Notes: generated by a model from the sequence alone, not told the origin. A stretch of 64,000 nucleotides of DNA from JADKAV01 sp037045455 (GCA_037045455.1 JBAOIN010000016.1:186001-250000); one strand, 5' to 3'. Shown: positions 28,272 to 36,492, numbered from the stretch's first letter. Numbers and translations are program-made.

Positions 28272-29030
28272 ATGAACAGTGCATCAGATCAGTGGTACTC
28301 CCCACCGGCGCCGCAGCGACACCGGGGACCTGTCGTCCTGCGCGGCAAACAAGCGCGCGGATCCACCACCGACCAGCGGCTGTTGGACAGCCGCGGTTCC
28401 GGCGACTGGGTTCACACCGACCCGTGGCGGGTGCTGCGCATCCAGGCCGAGTTCGTCGAAGGCTTCGGCGCCATGGCCAACGTGGGACCTGCGATCAGCG
28501 TCTTCGGAAGTGCCCGTACCGCCCGCGATCATGCCGAGTACGCACTGGCCGAAAAGGTCGCGGCGGGCCTGGTCGGTGCCGGATACGCCGTGATCACCGG
28601 CGGCGGCCCGGGCATCATGGAGGCCGCCAACAAGGGTGCCTTCGAGGCCGGCGGCACCAGCATCGGGCTGGGCATCGAGTTGCCGTTCGAGCAGGGCATC
28701 AATCAGTGGGTCGAGATCGGGATGAACTTCCGGTACTTCTTCGCCCGCAAGACCTGTTTCGTGAAGTACAGCCACGGATTCGTGGTCTTCCCCGGCGGGT
28801 TCGGCACCCTGGACGAACTCTTTGAAGCGCTCACTCTCGTGCAAACGCACAAGGTCACCCGGTTCCCGATCGTGCTGGTCGGCCGGGCCTACTGGGCCGG
28901 GCTGGTGGACTGGATCCGCAACACGCTGGCCGTGGAGCACAAGATCGGCGCGGCCGATCACGAGTTGCTCTACATCACTGATGATTCCGACGAGGTGATC
29001 GACATCGTGCGGCGGGTGGATCAGGGCTGA
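28272..29030 (+). CDS. LOG/TIGR00730 family nucleoside-monophosphate phosphoribohydrolase
   Basis: 252 residues. The Rossmann start ISVFGSARTARDHAEYALAEKV, GGGPGIMEAANKGAFEAGG and the signature FPGGFGTLDELFEALTLVQ (PGGxGTxxE) are complete. Relatives in M. tuberculosis (Rv1205) and plants release free cytokinin bases and ribose 5-phosphate. A 60-residue basic N-terminal extension is typical of the actinobacterial long form. Convergent with folP2. Confidence 0.9.
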   Translation: MNSASDQWYSPPAPQRHRGPVVLRGKQARGSTTDQRLLDSRGSGDWVHTDPWRVLRIQAEFVEGFGAMANVGPAISVFGSARTARDHAEYALAEKVAAGLVGAGYAVITGGGPGIMEAANKGAFEAGGTSIGLGIELPFEQGINQWVEIGMNFRYFFARKTCFVKYSHGFVVFPGGFGTLDELFEALTLVQTHKVTRFPIVLVGRAYWAGLVDWIRNTLAVEHKIGAADHELLYITDDSDEVIDIVRRVDQG

Positions 29031-29035
29031 CGCGG

Positions 29036-29170
29036 ACCTTTGTGGTTGGGCAGCTCCCGCGCTCAACCGGATAGGTCCCCGAAATCGCACCGAAATCGGG
29101 CATTTGGGGCGCTCAATGTGCCTCTCCGGTTGGTGACCAGCGTCTCGGACCTTCGTTCAACCGCAAAGGT
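29036..29170. repeat. Nested inverted-repeat element between convergent genes
   Basis: ACCTTTGTGGTTG (29036-29048) pairs with CAACCGCAAAGGT (29158-29170) at 12 of 13 positions. Inside it CAACCGGA (29064-29071) pairs perfectly with TCCGGTTG (29125-29132). CCGAAATCG is also directly repeated in the centre. Possible bidirectional terminator or palindromic element. Confidence 0.6.
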
Positions 29171-29177
29171 ACGCCGA

Positions 29178-30038
29178 CTACGCCAGCCCGCGCCGGTTGA
29201 CCGCCGGTTGCCGAACCCCCTGGATCGCCTGCACCATGTGCAGCACGTCCAGAGTCTGCCGGACTTCGTGCACCCGGTAGACGCGGGCCCCTAGCCAGGC
29301 TGAAACGGCGGTTGCCGCCAGGGTCCCCTCCAGGCGCTGCCCGACTGGACGGTCCAGCGTCTCCCCGACGAAGTCCTTGTTGCTCAGGCTCACCAGCACC
29401 GGCCATCCCGAGGCCACCATCTCCGGCAGTCGGCGCGTGCATTCCAGGCTGTGCCGGGTGTTCTTGCCGAAATCGTGCCCGGGGTCGATCAGGATCCCTT
29501 CCGGCGGCACGCCCACGGCCTGAGCACGCTGGGCCTGCCCGAGGACATCGTCGAGCACCGCGGCCATGACGTCTTCGTACTGCACGCGATGCGGCCGGGT
29601 GCGTGGTTCGAGTCCGCCGGCGTGGGTGCAGACCAGGCCGACGCCGAACTCCGCAGCCACTTCCGCCAGACCCGGGTCGTAGGCTCCCCAGGCATCGTTG
29701 AGCAGCGTCGCACCCTCCGCGCAGACGGCTCGACCCACGTCGGCACGCCAGGTATCGACGGAGATCACGACGTGTGGGTGGCGAGCGGCCACGTCGGCCA
29801 CGAACGACACAACCCGCCGCTTCTCCTCGTCAGCGTCGACCTGCTGCCCCGGACCGGCCTTCACCCCGCCGATGTCGACGATGTGCGCCCCCTGCTCGAC
29901 CACCTGCGTCACCCGGTCCAGGGCGGCATCCTTGGCATACGTGGCGCCCTTGTCGTAGAAGGAGTCAGGGGTGCGATTGATGATCGCCATCACCAGCAAC
30001 TCGTCGTCGGCGAAGGCGTGGGGCCCGAAGGTCAGCAC
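29178..30038 (-). CDS. folP2: Dihydropteroate synthase homologue, FolP2 type
   Basis: 286 residues from GTG 30038 (the frame is open far upstream, but TAGTCT 7 nt before this GTG and the family start agree). It carries IINRTPDSFYDKGATY, VDIGGVKAGPG, ISVDTWRADVGR, LLNDAWGA, ILIDPGHDFGKN and LVSLSNKDFVG. True DHPS has NVTPDSFSDGG and SRK at the ends of these loops; the changes here match the FolP2 paralogue of mycobacteria, which does not replace FolP1. The reaction is therefore unproven. Confidence 0.88.
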   Translation of the reverse strand: MLTFGPHAFADDELLVMAIINRTPDSFYDKGATYAKDAALDRVTQVVEQGAHIVDIGGVKAGPGQQVDADEEKRRVVSFVADVAARHPHVVISVDTWRADVGRAVCAEGATLLNDAWGAYDPGLAEVAAEFGVGLVCTHAGGLEPRTRPHRVQYEDVMAAVLDDVLGQAQRAQAVGVPPEGILIDPGHDFGKNTRHSLECTRRLPEMVASGWPVLVSLSNKDFVGETLDRPVGQRLEGTLAATAVSAWLGARVYRVHEVRQTLDVLHMVQAIQGVRQPAVNRRGLA

Positions 30039-30045
30039 GTTTGCC

Positions 30046-30051
30046 AGACTA
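30046..30051 (-). promoter_or_regulatory. -10 hexamer TAGTCT of folP2
   Basis: TAGTCT on the minus strand ends 7 nt before GTG 30038. Confidence 0.5.
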
Positions 30052-30076
30052 CGTTTGGAACGAGAGGAGTGCGCCT

Positions 30077-30355
30077 GTGCCGTGGGTACTTGCCGTTGTC
30101 GTGTTGCTGCTGATCGTCGCGCTGGCGCTGGTCGTGGCTGGCAAACTTCCGCCGGTTCCGCAACCCACGGAACGCGGCTTGAGTGCGCAGTTGCCGGCTC
30201 GCCCCACCGCTGCCGACGTCGATCTGCTCCGGTTGCCGGTGGCGCTGCGGGGCTATCGGATGGAAGAGGTGGACGCCGCACTGGCTGTTCTGCGCGATCG
30301 CTTGGCGGAGTTGGAGCAACTGAATGACCGCAAGAACACTGCAACTGACCGTTGA
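30077..30355 (+). CDS. Small DivIVA-domain membrane protein
   Basis: 92 residues from GTG 30077 with GAGAGGAG upstream. One membrane helix (PWVLAVVVLLLIVALALVVAG) is followed by a proline-rich linker and the DivIVA-like LPVALRGYRMEEVDAALAVLRDRLAELEQLN. The same gene stands beside folP2 in mycobacteria. A role at the poles or in envelope organisation is likely. The last 32 bp overlap the next gene. Confidence 0.8.
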   Translation: MPWVLAVVVLLLIVALALVVAGKLPPVPQPTERGLSAQLPARPTAADVDLLRLPVALRGYRMEEVDAALAVLRDRLAELEQLNDRKNTATDR

Positions 30356-30758
30356 TGTCCCGGCCGATCCCGGCACGGTGTTCGAGGCCATGACCGACTG
30401 GGCCGCCCAGCACGAGTGGATGCTGGGGACGCGGGTGCACGGGGGTCAGGGCGTAGGAGCTGAAATTGCTGCGTTCACCGGAATCGGCCCGCTCGGCTTC
30501 TGGGACACGATGACCATCACCCGCTGGGACCCGCCCCGGGTCGTCGAGGTCCTGCACACCGGCCGTGTCGTGCGAGGAACAGGGGTGTTCCGGGTGGAGC
30601 CCGCGGGTTCCGGAAGCCGGTTCGTATGGCAGGAGGTCGTGGAACCGCCGCTTGGGGCATTGGGTGCCGTTGGCTGGTACGCGGTCCGGCCGGTACTGGC
30701 CGCGGCGGTCGGGTGGTCGCTGCGGCGTTTCGCCCGTTTCGCGGCTTGCCGGTCTTGA
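30324..30758 (+). CDS. SRPBCC (START-like) ligand-binding protein
   Basis: 144 residues. The polyketide cyclase/START pattern is clear: LQLTVDVPADPGTVFEAMTDWAAQHEWM, GFWDTMTITRWDPPRVVEVLHTG, SRFVWQEVVEPP and a final amphipathic helix. It would enclose a hydrophobic ligand; the ligand is unknown. It overlaps the DivIVA-like gene and is translated with it. Confidence 0.8.
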   Translation: MTARTLQLTVDVPADPGTVFEAMTDWAAQHEWMLGTRVHGGQGVGAEIAAFTGIGPLGFWDTMTITRWDPPRVVEVLHTGRVVRGTGVFRVEPAGSGSRFVWQEVVEPPLGALGAVGWYAVRPVLAAAVGWSLRRFARFAACRS

Positions 30759-30782
30759 GCGCCAAGCCCGGCGCACGCGGGA

Positions 30783-30788
30783 TAGAAT
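30783..30788 (+). promoter_or_regulatory. Possible -10 hexamer TAGAAT of the DUF3117 gene
   Basis: TAGAAT lies 74 nt before the DUF3117 start, in keeping with a leadered mRNA; no convincing -35 box is seen. Confidence 0.3.
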
Positions 30789-30861
30789 CGGGAGCAGATG
30801 TTCGATTCGAGCCGGTATGGCACGGATTGCAAGAGTGTTCCAATCACGGAAGGGAACCGAT

Positions 30862-31026
30862 ATGGCGGCCATGAAGCCTCGGACGGGTGACGGCCCGATG
30901 GAAGTCACCAAAGAAGGGCGCGGCTACGTGATGCGGGTCCCGCTGGAGGGCGGTGGCCGCCTGGTGGTGGAGATCTCCCGCGACGAGGCGCAGGAGCTGG
31001 GGGGCTTGCTGCAAGGCGTGGAGTAA
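30862..31026 (+). CDS. DUF3117 protein
   Basis: 54 residues: AAMKPRTGDGPMEVTKEGRG then RVPLEGGGRLVVEISRDEA and ending in LQGVE, the near-invariant DUF3117 family of actinobacteria (Rv1211 in M. tuberculosis). Family function is not established. AGGGAA before ATG 30862 gives a ribosome-binding site. The gene is directly followed by tandem terminator array 2, implying strong transcription that must be stopped. Confidence 0.93.
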   Translation: MAAMKPRTGDGPMEVTKEGRGYVMRVPLEGGGRLVVEISRDEAQELGGLLQGVE

Positions 31027-31040
31027 GACGAGTTTTCATG

Positions 31041-31087
31041 ACCGGCGCCGGACCCTCGATGGGTTCGGCGCCGGTTTGTGTTTGTTG
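31041..31087 (+). terminator. Intrinsic terminator, founder copy of tandem array 2
   Basis: ACCGGCGCCG pairs perfectly with CGGCGCCGGT, one G-T wobble, then ACCC/GGGT closing a TCGAT loop, followed by TTGTGTTTGTTG. The geometry is identical to the terminator at 11821 although the arm sequences differ. Confidence 0.85.
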
Positions 31088-31245
31088 GGGCAGCGCAGGA
31101 CCCTCGATGGGTTCGGCGCCGGTTTGTGTTTGTGGGGGCAGCGCGGGACCCTCGATGGGTTCGGCGCCGGTTTGTGTTTGTGGGGGCAGCGCGGGACCCT
31201 CGATGGGTTCGGCGCCGGTTTGTGTTTGTGGGGGCACGCCGGTCG
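31041..31245 (+). repeat. Tandem array 2: four terminator-derived 48-bp repeats
   Basis: GACCCTCGATGGGTTCGGCG recurs at 31051, 31099, 31147 and 31195, exactly 48 nt apart and almost without variation. Copies 2-4 carry the loop, right arm and GTTTGTGTTTG tail but replace the left arm with GGGGCAGCGC. Confidence 0.95.
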
Positions 31246-31262
31246 CGCACCACAAAACGGCC

Positions 31263-31349
31263 GATCGGGGCCAGATATGACCCCGATCGCGACGTTTGTG
31301 ATCGAGGCGCGAGCAAACGCACGGATCCGGGTCACATCTGGCCCGGATC
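31263..31349. repeat. Paired 26-bp hairpins in inverted orientation
   Basis: Hairpin 1 (31263-31288) has arms GATCGGGG/CCCCGATC; hairpin 2 (31324-31349) has GATCCGGG/CCCGGATC. Each is the reverse complement of the other at 23 of 26 positions, and two of the three differences are a compensating G-C to C-G swap. A CACGTTTGT-like segment follows each. Confidence 0.75.
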
Positions 31350-31394
31350 GGCACGTTTGTCCCCTCGATCGCCAAGGCCGGCACCAATGCGGCG

Positions 31395-31400
31395 TACCGT
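31395..31400 (+). promoter_or_regulatory. -10 hexamer TACCGT of the leucyl aminopeptidase
   Basis: TACCGT ends 6 nt before GTG 31407. Confidence 0.5.
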
Positions 31401-31406
31401 TGCGCC

Positions 31407-32708
31407 GTGGAGGTCACAGGCGCGCGCGGCACCCCCGACGGACAGATCCTCATCCTGGGCACCGACGAGATCGAACTGCCGGAAGCCCTGACCCCGTCCG
31501 GCCCCGAACTGCTGCTGCACGCCGACGGCCCGGACCACTGGCTGGTGGTCGGGGCACCTCCCAAGGACTGGGCGCGGTTCGGCGCCGATGTGGTCCGCAA
31601 GGTCCCCGCCGGAACTGTGGCCTTCCGCAGCGAACCCGATGCAGCAGACCTCGCGCAGTTCGTACGCGGTTGGCGCCTGGGCGGCTATACCCCTCGGCCG
31701 AACCCGCAGCGCCGCGTTCTGCGAGTCTCACAGCCGCCCGGGGTCATTGCGCAGACCGACGCCACGATCACCGCTCGCGATCTGGTGAACATGCCGTCGA
31801 ACACCAAGAACCCCGCCTGGATGGTGCGGCAGGCGCGCAAGCTGGCGCGCAGTGCAGGCGCCGAGGTCAAGGTCCTGGATGTTCCGGCACTGCGATCGGG
31901 CGGCTTCGGGGGAGTCCTGGCCGTGGGTGCGGGGTCGGCAAGTCCACCCAGAGTGGTGATCGCGCGGCGAGCGGGCAAGGGTCCTCGGATCGTGCTGATC
32001 GGCAAGGGCATCACCTTCGATAGTGGCGGACTATCGCTGAAACCCCGCGAAGCGATGATGCTGATGAAGTCGGACATGGCCGGTGCAGCGGCCGTCATGT
32101 CCGCGTTGCCGTTGGTCCCGGACGGCATGGACGTGACCGTGCTGCTGGGGCTGGCCGAGAACGCCATCGGCGCCGGCAGCTACCGGCCCGGCGATGTGAT
32201 CACCCACGTGGACGGGAGCACGACCGAGGTTCGCAACACCGATGCCGAAGGCCGCCTTGTGCTGGCCGACCTGCTCGCCTACGCCCGTACGCAATTGCGG
32301 CCCGACGTGGTCGTGGATGTCGCGACGTTGACCGGGGCAGCCACGATGGCGCTGTCCCGGGAGTACGGCGCGCTCTACGCGACCACCGAGGCGCTGCGCG
32401 ACGGTCTGGTGGCGGCCGGGAACGAGGTTCTGGAACAGCTGTGGCCGATGCCGCTGGCGCAGACCTACGCCACCGCCTTGCAGTCCGATATCGCCGACCG
32501 CTGCCACATCCCCACGGTGGAGGTCGGTGGCGGTTCGATCACTGCCGCGTTGTTCCTGCAGCAGTTCATCCCGGACGTTCCCTGGGCGCACTTGGACATC
32601 GCAGGTCCAGCACGGGCGACTGCGGCCAGCGGTTTGCGGGCGATAGGCGGAACCGGCTTCGGCGCCGCACTCTTAGGGCAGTGGCTGGCGGACGGCGCCC
32701 GGTTCTGA
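31407..32708 (+). CDS. pepA: Leucyl aminopeptidase (M17)
   Basis: 433 residues. The N-terminal domain is poorly conserved. The catalytic domain has IVLIGKGITFDSGGLSLKP (metal Lys, Asp), MKSDMAGAAAVM (metal Asp, catalytic site), VRNTDAEGRLVLADLL (Asp, Glu, catalytic Arg) and VVVDVATLTGAA. It removes N-terminal residues from peptides in the cytosol, complementing the importer and S9 peptidase upstream. Its stop is 1 nt from the convergent O-methyltransferase stop. Confidence 0.94.
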   Translation: MEVTGARGTPDGQILILGTDEIELPEALTPSGPELLLHADGPDHWLVVGAPPKDWARFGADVVRKVPAGTVAFRSEPDAADLAQFVRGWRLGGYTPRPNPQRRVLRVSQPPGVIAQTDATITARDLVNMPSNTKNPAWMVRQARKLARSAGAEVKVLDVPALRSGGFGGVLAVGAGSASPPRVVIARRAGKGPRIVLIGKGITFDSGGLSLKPREAMMLMKSDMAGAAAVMSALPLVPDGMDVTVLLGLAENAIGAGSYRPGDVITHVDGSTTEVRNTDAEGRLVLADLLAYARTQLRPDVVVDVATLTGAATMALSREYGALYATTEALRDGLVAAGNEVLEQLWPMPLAQTYATALQSDIADRCHIPTVEVGGGSITAALFLQQFIPDVPWAHLDIAGPARATAASGLRAIGGTGFGAALLGQWLADGARF

Positions 32709-32709
32709 C

Positions 32710-33303
32710 CTACTGCAGAACAGCCAGCAGCACGCCGTTTGCCAGGGGCAGCAGCGAGGTCAACCAGCGCTCGTCGGTCTGGATCGCATCTGCGAACGCC
32801 CGCACGGACAGTTGAGCAGGCTCGCGACGGGCCAGATCCATCGCGTCGGACAGATCCAGGAACACCGCCACCCCGCCTGGACGCAGCAGTCGGGCGGCCT
32901 GGTCGGCGAATCCGGCGTGGTCGGCGGGTTTGCCGCCGGAGACGAACAGGTCGTAGCCACCGTCGGTGAGCCGGGAGAGGACCTCGTTGGGGTCGGCTGC
33001 GATCAGCCGGGTGCGCGCATGCGGAATGTCGGCGGCTGCGAAGGCCTCTTTTGCCAGGCGCAGGCGCTCCGGATCGGCCTCCACGCTGGTCAGCACGCCA
33101 TCGGAGGCCATGCCGCTGTAGAGGGCCAGGCCCGTCGTGCCGTCGTGGCTGCCCACCTCGACCGCAGCGTGAGCGTCGACCATCGAGGCGAGCAGTGCGA
33201 GCAGACTCAGCACGCTGGCGTCGACAGTTGTGGCGTCGGCGCCGGCGGGCAGCCGCACAGCGTTCCACGCATCGGTGAAGGTCGTCAGATCCTTGGCGTC
33301 CAT
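32710..33303 (-). CDS. O-methyltransferase (class I, Rv1220c-like)
   Basis: 197 residues. SAM-binding motifs: VEVGSHDGTTGLALYSGM, LTSVEADPERLRLAKEAFAAADI, YDLFVSGGKPADHAGFADQA and LLRPGGVAVFLDL. This is the catechol O-methyltransferase-like group (Methyltransf_3). ATG 33303 is preferred over 33309 because TAGGGT (33311-33316, minus strand) lies 7 nt before it. In mycobacteria the genes sigE and rseA lie between it and htrA; here they are missing. Confidence 0.85.
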   Translation of the reverse strand: MDAKDLTTFTDAWNAVRLPAGADATTVDASVLSLLALLASMVDAHAAVEVGSHDGTTGLALYSGMASDGVLTSVEADPERLRLAKEAFAAADIPHARTRLIAADPNEVLSRLTDGGYDLFVSGGKPADHAGFADQAARLLRPGGVAVFLDLSDAMDLARREPAQLSVRAFADAIQTDERWLTSLLPLANGVLLAVLQ

Positions 33304-33460
33304 GGTCATGACCCTATCGAGCCGTGCGACGTGGGTGCCGAGCCGGATTACACGTCTCTTGCAGGCTGCTAACGCCCGCCGTCTTCCACCGCGGTGACGC
33401 AGCGCCGATCCTTGGAACAGCAGCACACTCCACACGAGTGTCGTGGTTCAGGGAGATAGC

Positions 33461-34897
33461 GTGAGTTCTGTGGTGAATGACGAGCACACCCCCACGCCTG
33501 ACGAGCAGGCGTGGCAGGCATCAGCCGAGCAGGCCAGTCAGGGGCAACCCGCCGGGGAAACGGCGCAGCCGCCCGCCGCTGAGCAACCGGCGACGTTCGA
33601 CCCCAACTGGCCGATACCGGACCATCGCACTCAGGTGATCGACCCCGATGCCGCCCAGACCACCGCGTACCCGCAGTACGGCTACGGGCAGCAGGCCGGC
33701 TACGAGCAGCCGCACCAGGCCGGCTACGAGCAGCCGCAGTACGGCCAGCCCGAGCAGCCGCAGTACCCCAGCACCGGGTCTGACGGCTACCTGCCCCCGC
33801 CTCCCGGCGTGACCCCGCAGGCGCCATCGTCCGCCGAGCCCAAGAAGTCCGGGGGTGTCGGCAAGGTCATCGCGATCGCGGCGCTGACCGGACTGCTGGC
33901 TGGTGGCGTCGGCGGCGCGGTGGGTTACAGCGTCGCCGATTCGAGCAATCCCGCCAGTTCCGTGAGCACGGGCAGCAACCCGACTGACGCCGAGAACCTG
34001 TCCGTACGGGCCGAGGGGTCGATCGCCGCGATCGCCGACAAGGTCCTGCCCAGCGTGGTCTCCATCGAGGTCAGCGACGGTTCCGGCTCCGGCTTCATCC
34101 TCAGCCAGGACGGCTACATCCTGACCAACAACCACGTGATCGAGTCGGCGGCCAACGGCGGTCAGATCGAGGTCGTCATGCAGGACGGCACCCGCGTGCA
34201 GGCCGATCTGGTGGGCCGCAACGCCGATTACGACCTCGCAGTGCTCAAGATCGACAAGAGCGGGCTCACGCCGGTGACGGTCGGCAACTCGGAGTCGGTC
34301 AAGGTCGGGGACCAGGCCATCGCCATCGGATCGCCGCTCGGACTGGAGGGCACCGTCACCAGCGGTATCGTCAGTTCGCTGAACCGGCCGGTGACCGCCG
34401 GCGGAGGCTCTGGTTCGGAGACGTCGTTCATCAACGCCATCCAGACCGACGCGCCCATCAACCCGGGTAACTCCGGTGGCCCGCTGGTCAACGGCGAGGG
34501 TCAGGTGATCGGTGTGAACTCCGCGATCGCGAGTCTGAGTTCGGGGACCAGCGGCCAGGCCGGCAGCATCGGTCTGGGCTTCGCCATCCCGATCAACACC
34601 GCCAACCGGATCGCCCAGGAGATCATCAAGACCGGGACGTCCCAGACCCCGATCATCGGGGCCGAGATCGACTTCAACTACACCGGCCAGGGTGCGCGGG
34701 TGAACACCGTGACGTCCGGCGGTCCGGCCGAGAAGGCGGGGCTGAAGTCCGGAGACATCATCGTCGCGGTCAACGGCCAACGGGTCGACGACGCCGTGTC
34801 GCTGATCACCGACATCCGGCAAAACGCCCCTGGCGACGAGATCACGCTGACGCTCGAGGGCGGCAAGGAGATCACGGTCACGCTTGGGTCCCGGTAG
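33461..34897 (+). CDS. htrA: HtrA/DegP-family serine protease with PDZ domain
   Basis: 478 residues from GTG 33461, set by GGGAG 5 nt upstream. A disordered N-terminal region with tandem AGYEQPQYG-type repeats precedes one membrane helix (VIAIAALTGLLAGGVGGAVGYSV). The trypsin-like domain has H225 in NNHVIE, D258 in NADYDLAVLK and S338 in PGNSGGP. The PDZ domain (GGPAEKAGLKSGDIIVAVNGQRV) ends the protein. It degrades or refolds damaged proteins outside the membrane. The order htrA-tatB is as in mycobacteria. Confidence 0.95.
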   Translation: MSSVVNDEHTPTPDEQAWQASAEQASQGQPAGETAQPPAAEQPATFDPNWPIPDHRTQVIDPDAAQTTAYPQYGYGQQAGYEQPHQAGYEQPQYGQPEQPQYPSTGSDGYLPPPPGVTPQAPSSAEPKKSGGVGKVIAIAALTGLLAGGVGGAVGYSVADSSNPASSVSTGSNPTDAENLSVRAEGSIAAIADKVLPSVVSIEVSDGSGSGFILSQDGYILTNNHVIESAANGGQIEVVMQDGTRVQADLVGRNADYDLAVLKIDKSGLTPVTVGNSESVKVGDQAIAIGSPLGLEGTVTSGIVSSLNRPVTAGGGSGSETSFINAIQTDAPINPGNSGGPLVNGEGQVIGVNSAIASLSSGTSGQAGSIGLGFAIPINTANRIAQEIIKTGTSQTPIIGAEIDFNYTGQGARVNTVTSGGPAEKAGLKSGDIIVAVNGQRVDDAVSLITDIRQNAPGDEITLTLEGGKEITVTLGSR

Positions 34898-34906
34898 CAC
34901 TGCGCG

Positions 34907-34912
34907 TACCCT
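34907..34912 (+). promoter_or_regulatory. -10 hexamer TACCCT of tatB
   Basis: TACCCT ends 6 nt before GTG 34919. Confidence 0.45.
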
Positions 34913-34918
34913 GGAAGG

Positions 34919-35218
34919 GTGTTCGACATCGGTCTGGGCGAGTTGCTGGTCCTCGGCCTGCTCGCGTTGCTGGTGTTCGGCCCTGACCGGTTACCCGGCG
35001 CGGCAGCCAGTGCCGGTCGCTTCGTGAACAAGGCTCGGGAGACGGTTGGTCAAGCCAAGCAGCAGATATCCGACTCGGCCGACCTCAATGCGATGAGTCA
35101 GGACCTGCAATCGCTGGCCGATCTGCACCCCAAGCGGATCGTGTCGTCGTTGGCGGAGACGCCGGCGCCGGCCAAACCCGCGTCGACCCCGACAACGATC
35201 GACCCCAACGCGACCTGA
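34919..35218 (+). CDS. tatB: Twin-arginine translocase subunit TatB
   Basis: 99 residues. FDIGLGELLVLGLLALLVFGPDRLPGAAASAG is the transmembrane-hinge-amphipathic start of TatB, with the conserved FGP hinge. The tail is short and proline-rich. TatB binds twin-arginine signal peptides with TatC. The downstream neighbour mrp is convergent. Confidence 0.93.
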   Translation: MFDIGLGELLVLGLLALLVFGPDRLPGAAASAGRFVNKARETVGQAKQQISDSADLNAMSQDLQSLADLHPKRIVSSLAETPAPAKPASTPTTIDPNAT

Positions 35219-35251
35219 GGGGCGACGAAACGACCGTTCCGCTGGGGGCCT

Positions 35252-36379
35252 TCAGCGCCCGACCGGCGAGATCCCCAAGTTCAGCCCGGACAGCCCCCGC
35301 GGCTTCGTGGCCAGCGTGTCGGCGAGCGCGGCGATCGCCTGCGAGGCGGGCGCGTCCGGCGCGTCGAGCACGAGCGGTCGACCGGCATCCCCGCCTTCCC
35401 GCAGCCGCACGTCGAAGGGAATCTTGGCCAGCAGCGGTACATCGGTTCCGAGTGCGCCCGACAACTGCGCGCTGACAGTCTCGCCGCCGCCCACCCCGAA
35501 CAGGTCCATCGGCTCGCCACAGTGCGGGCACGGGAAGGCGCTCATGTTCTCCACGACCCCGACGATGCGCTGGTTGGTGTACTCGCTGAGCATTCCGGCG
35601 CGCACCGCCACCTCAGCCGCGGCGACCTGCGGAGTGGTGACGATCAGCAATTCCGAACGGGGGAGCAGCTGGGCCAGCGACATGGGAATGTCACCGGTGC
35701 CCGGGGGCAGGTCGATGAGCAGCCAGTCCAGGTCGCCCCAGTAGACGTCGGTGAGGAACTGGTTGAGCATGCGGTGCAGGATCGGTCCGCGATACGCCAC
35801 GGCCTGACTCGCGCCCCCGGGCTTGAACGGCAGGATCGACATGGTCGTGACGCCGTAAGCGACTGGCGGGATGAACATCTTGTCGACCACGGTCGGAGGT
35901 GCCGTGACGCCCAGCATCCGCGGCGTGGAGTGTCCGTAGATGTCGGCGTCGACGAGCCCGACGCGCAAACCACGGGCGGCCAACTGGACCGCGAGGTTCA
36001 CGGTGACCGAGCTCTTGCCGACCCCACCCTTGCCGGACGCCACGCCCAGCACCTTGGTCAGCGAACCCGGCTTGGCGAACGGGATCTCTTTCTGCGGGCC
36101 CTGCAGCTGCTCGCGCAAGGCGGTGCGCTGCTCGTCGCTCATGACGTCGAACACCACCTCCACGCTGCGTACGCCGGGCACGGCGGCGACTGCCTGCTCC
36201 ACGCGCTCCTGCAGAGTGGAGCGCATCGGGCAGTGGGAGATGGTCAGGAACACCTCGACCCGGGCCGATCCGGTTTCGTCGACGTCGACGGACTTCACCA
36301 TTCCCAGGTCGGTGATAGGTCGGCGGATTTCGGGATCCTCGACGCGGGCAAGTGCGGCTCGGATGGCGTCAACGGGCAT
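35252..36379 (-). CDS. mrp: Mrp/ApbC-type Fe-S cluster carrier ATPase
   Basis: 375 residues from ATG 36379. An N-terminal MIP18 domain (IRAALARVEDPEIRRPITDLGMV...LTISHCPMRSTL) precedes the deviant Walker A SGKGGVGKSS at about 115-123, the DADIYGHSTPRMLG loop and the CPHCGEPM pair that holds the cluster at the dimer interface. It transfers [4Fe-4S] clusters to apoproteins. TACCAT ends 6 nt before the start. The TTAGGCAGCCCTT 13-mer just upstream is also found in the S9 peptidase-mshB promoter region. Confidence 0.94.
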   Translation of the reverse strand: MPVDAIRAALARVEDPEIRRPITDLGMVKSVDVDETGSARVEVFLTISHCPMRSTLQERVEQAVAAVPGVRSVEVVFDVMSDEQRTALREQLQGPQKEIPFAKPGSLTKVLGVASGKGGVGKSSVTVNLAVQLAARGLRVGLVDADIYGHSTPRMLGVTAPPTVVDKMFIPPVAYGVTTMSILPFKPGGASQAVAYRGPILHRMLNQFLTDVYWGDLDWLLIDLPPGTGDIPMSLAQLLPRSELLIVTTPQVAAAEVAVRAGMLSEYTNQRIVGVVENMSAFPCPHCGEPMDLFGVGGGETVSAQLSGALGTDVPLLAKIPFDVRLREGGDAGRPLVLDAPDAPASQAIAALADTLATKPRGLSGLNLGISPVGR

Positions 36380-36385
36380 ATGGCC

Positions 36386-36391
36386 ATGGTA
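36386..36391 (-). promoter_or_regulatory. -10 hexamer TACCAT of mrp
   Basis: TACCAT on the minus strand ends 6 nt before ATG 36379. Confidence 0.45.
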
Positions 36392-36492
36392 CGAAGGGCT
36401 GCCTAACCCGCTTGCGGGTGCCGTGCGCATCCTCGCCAGGTCGCTCCGATCCTCGCCGGAAAGACGTGGCGCGGATTCCGCGGGACCCAGAC

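Noticed and set aside
29178..30911. 577-residue version of the FolP2 protein
   Set aside because: The extra N-terminal 291 codons are antisense to the DivIVA-like and SRPBCC genes and lack any domain; GTG 30038 has a good promoter and fits the family.
31038..31335. Open frames on both strands with a perfect 16-residue repeat
   Set aside because: 48 bp is a multiple of three, so a stop-free terminator array is open in several frames. There is no start signal, and the repeat is explained by the hairpin units.
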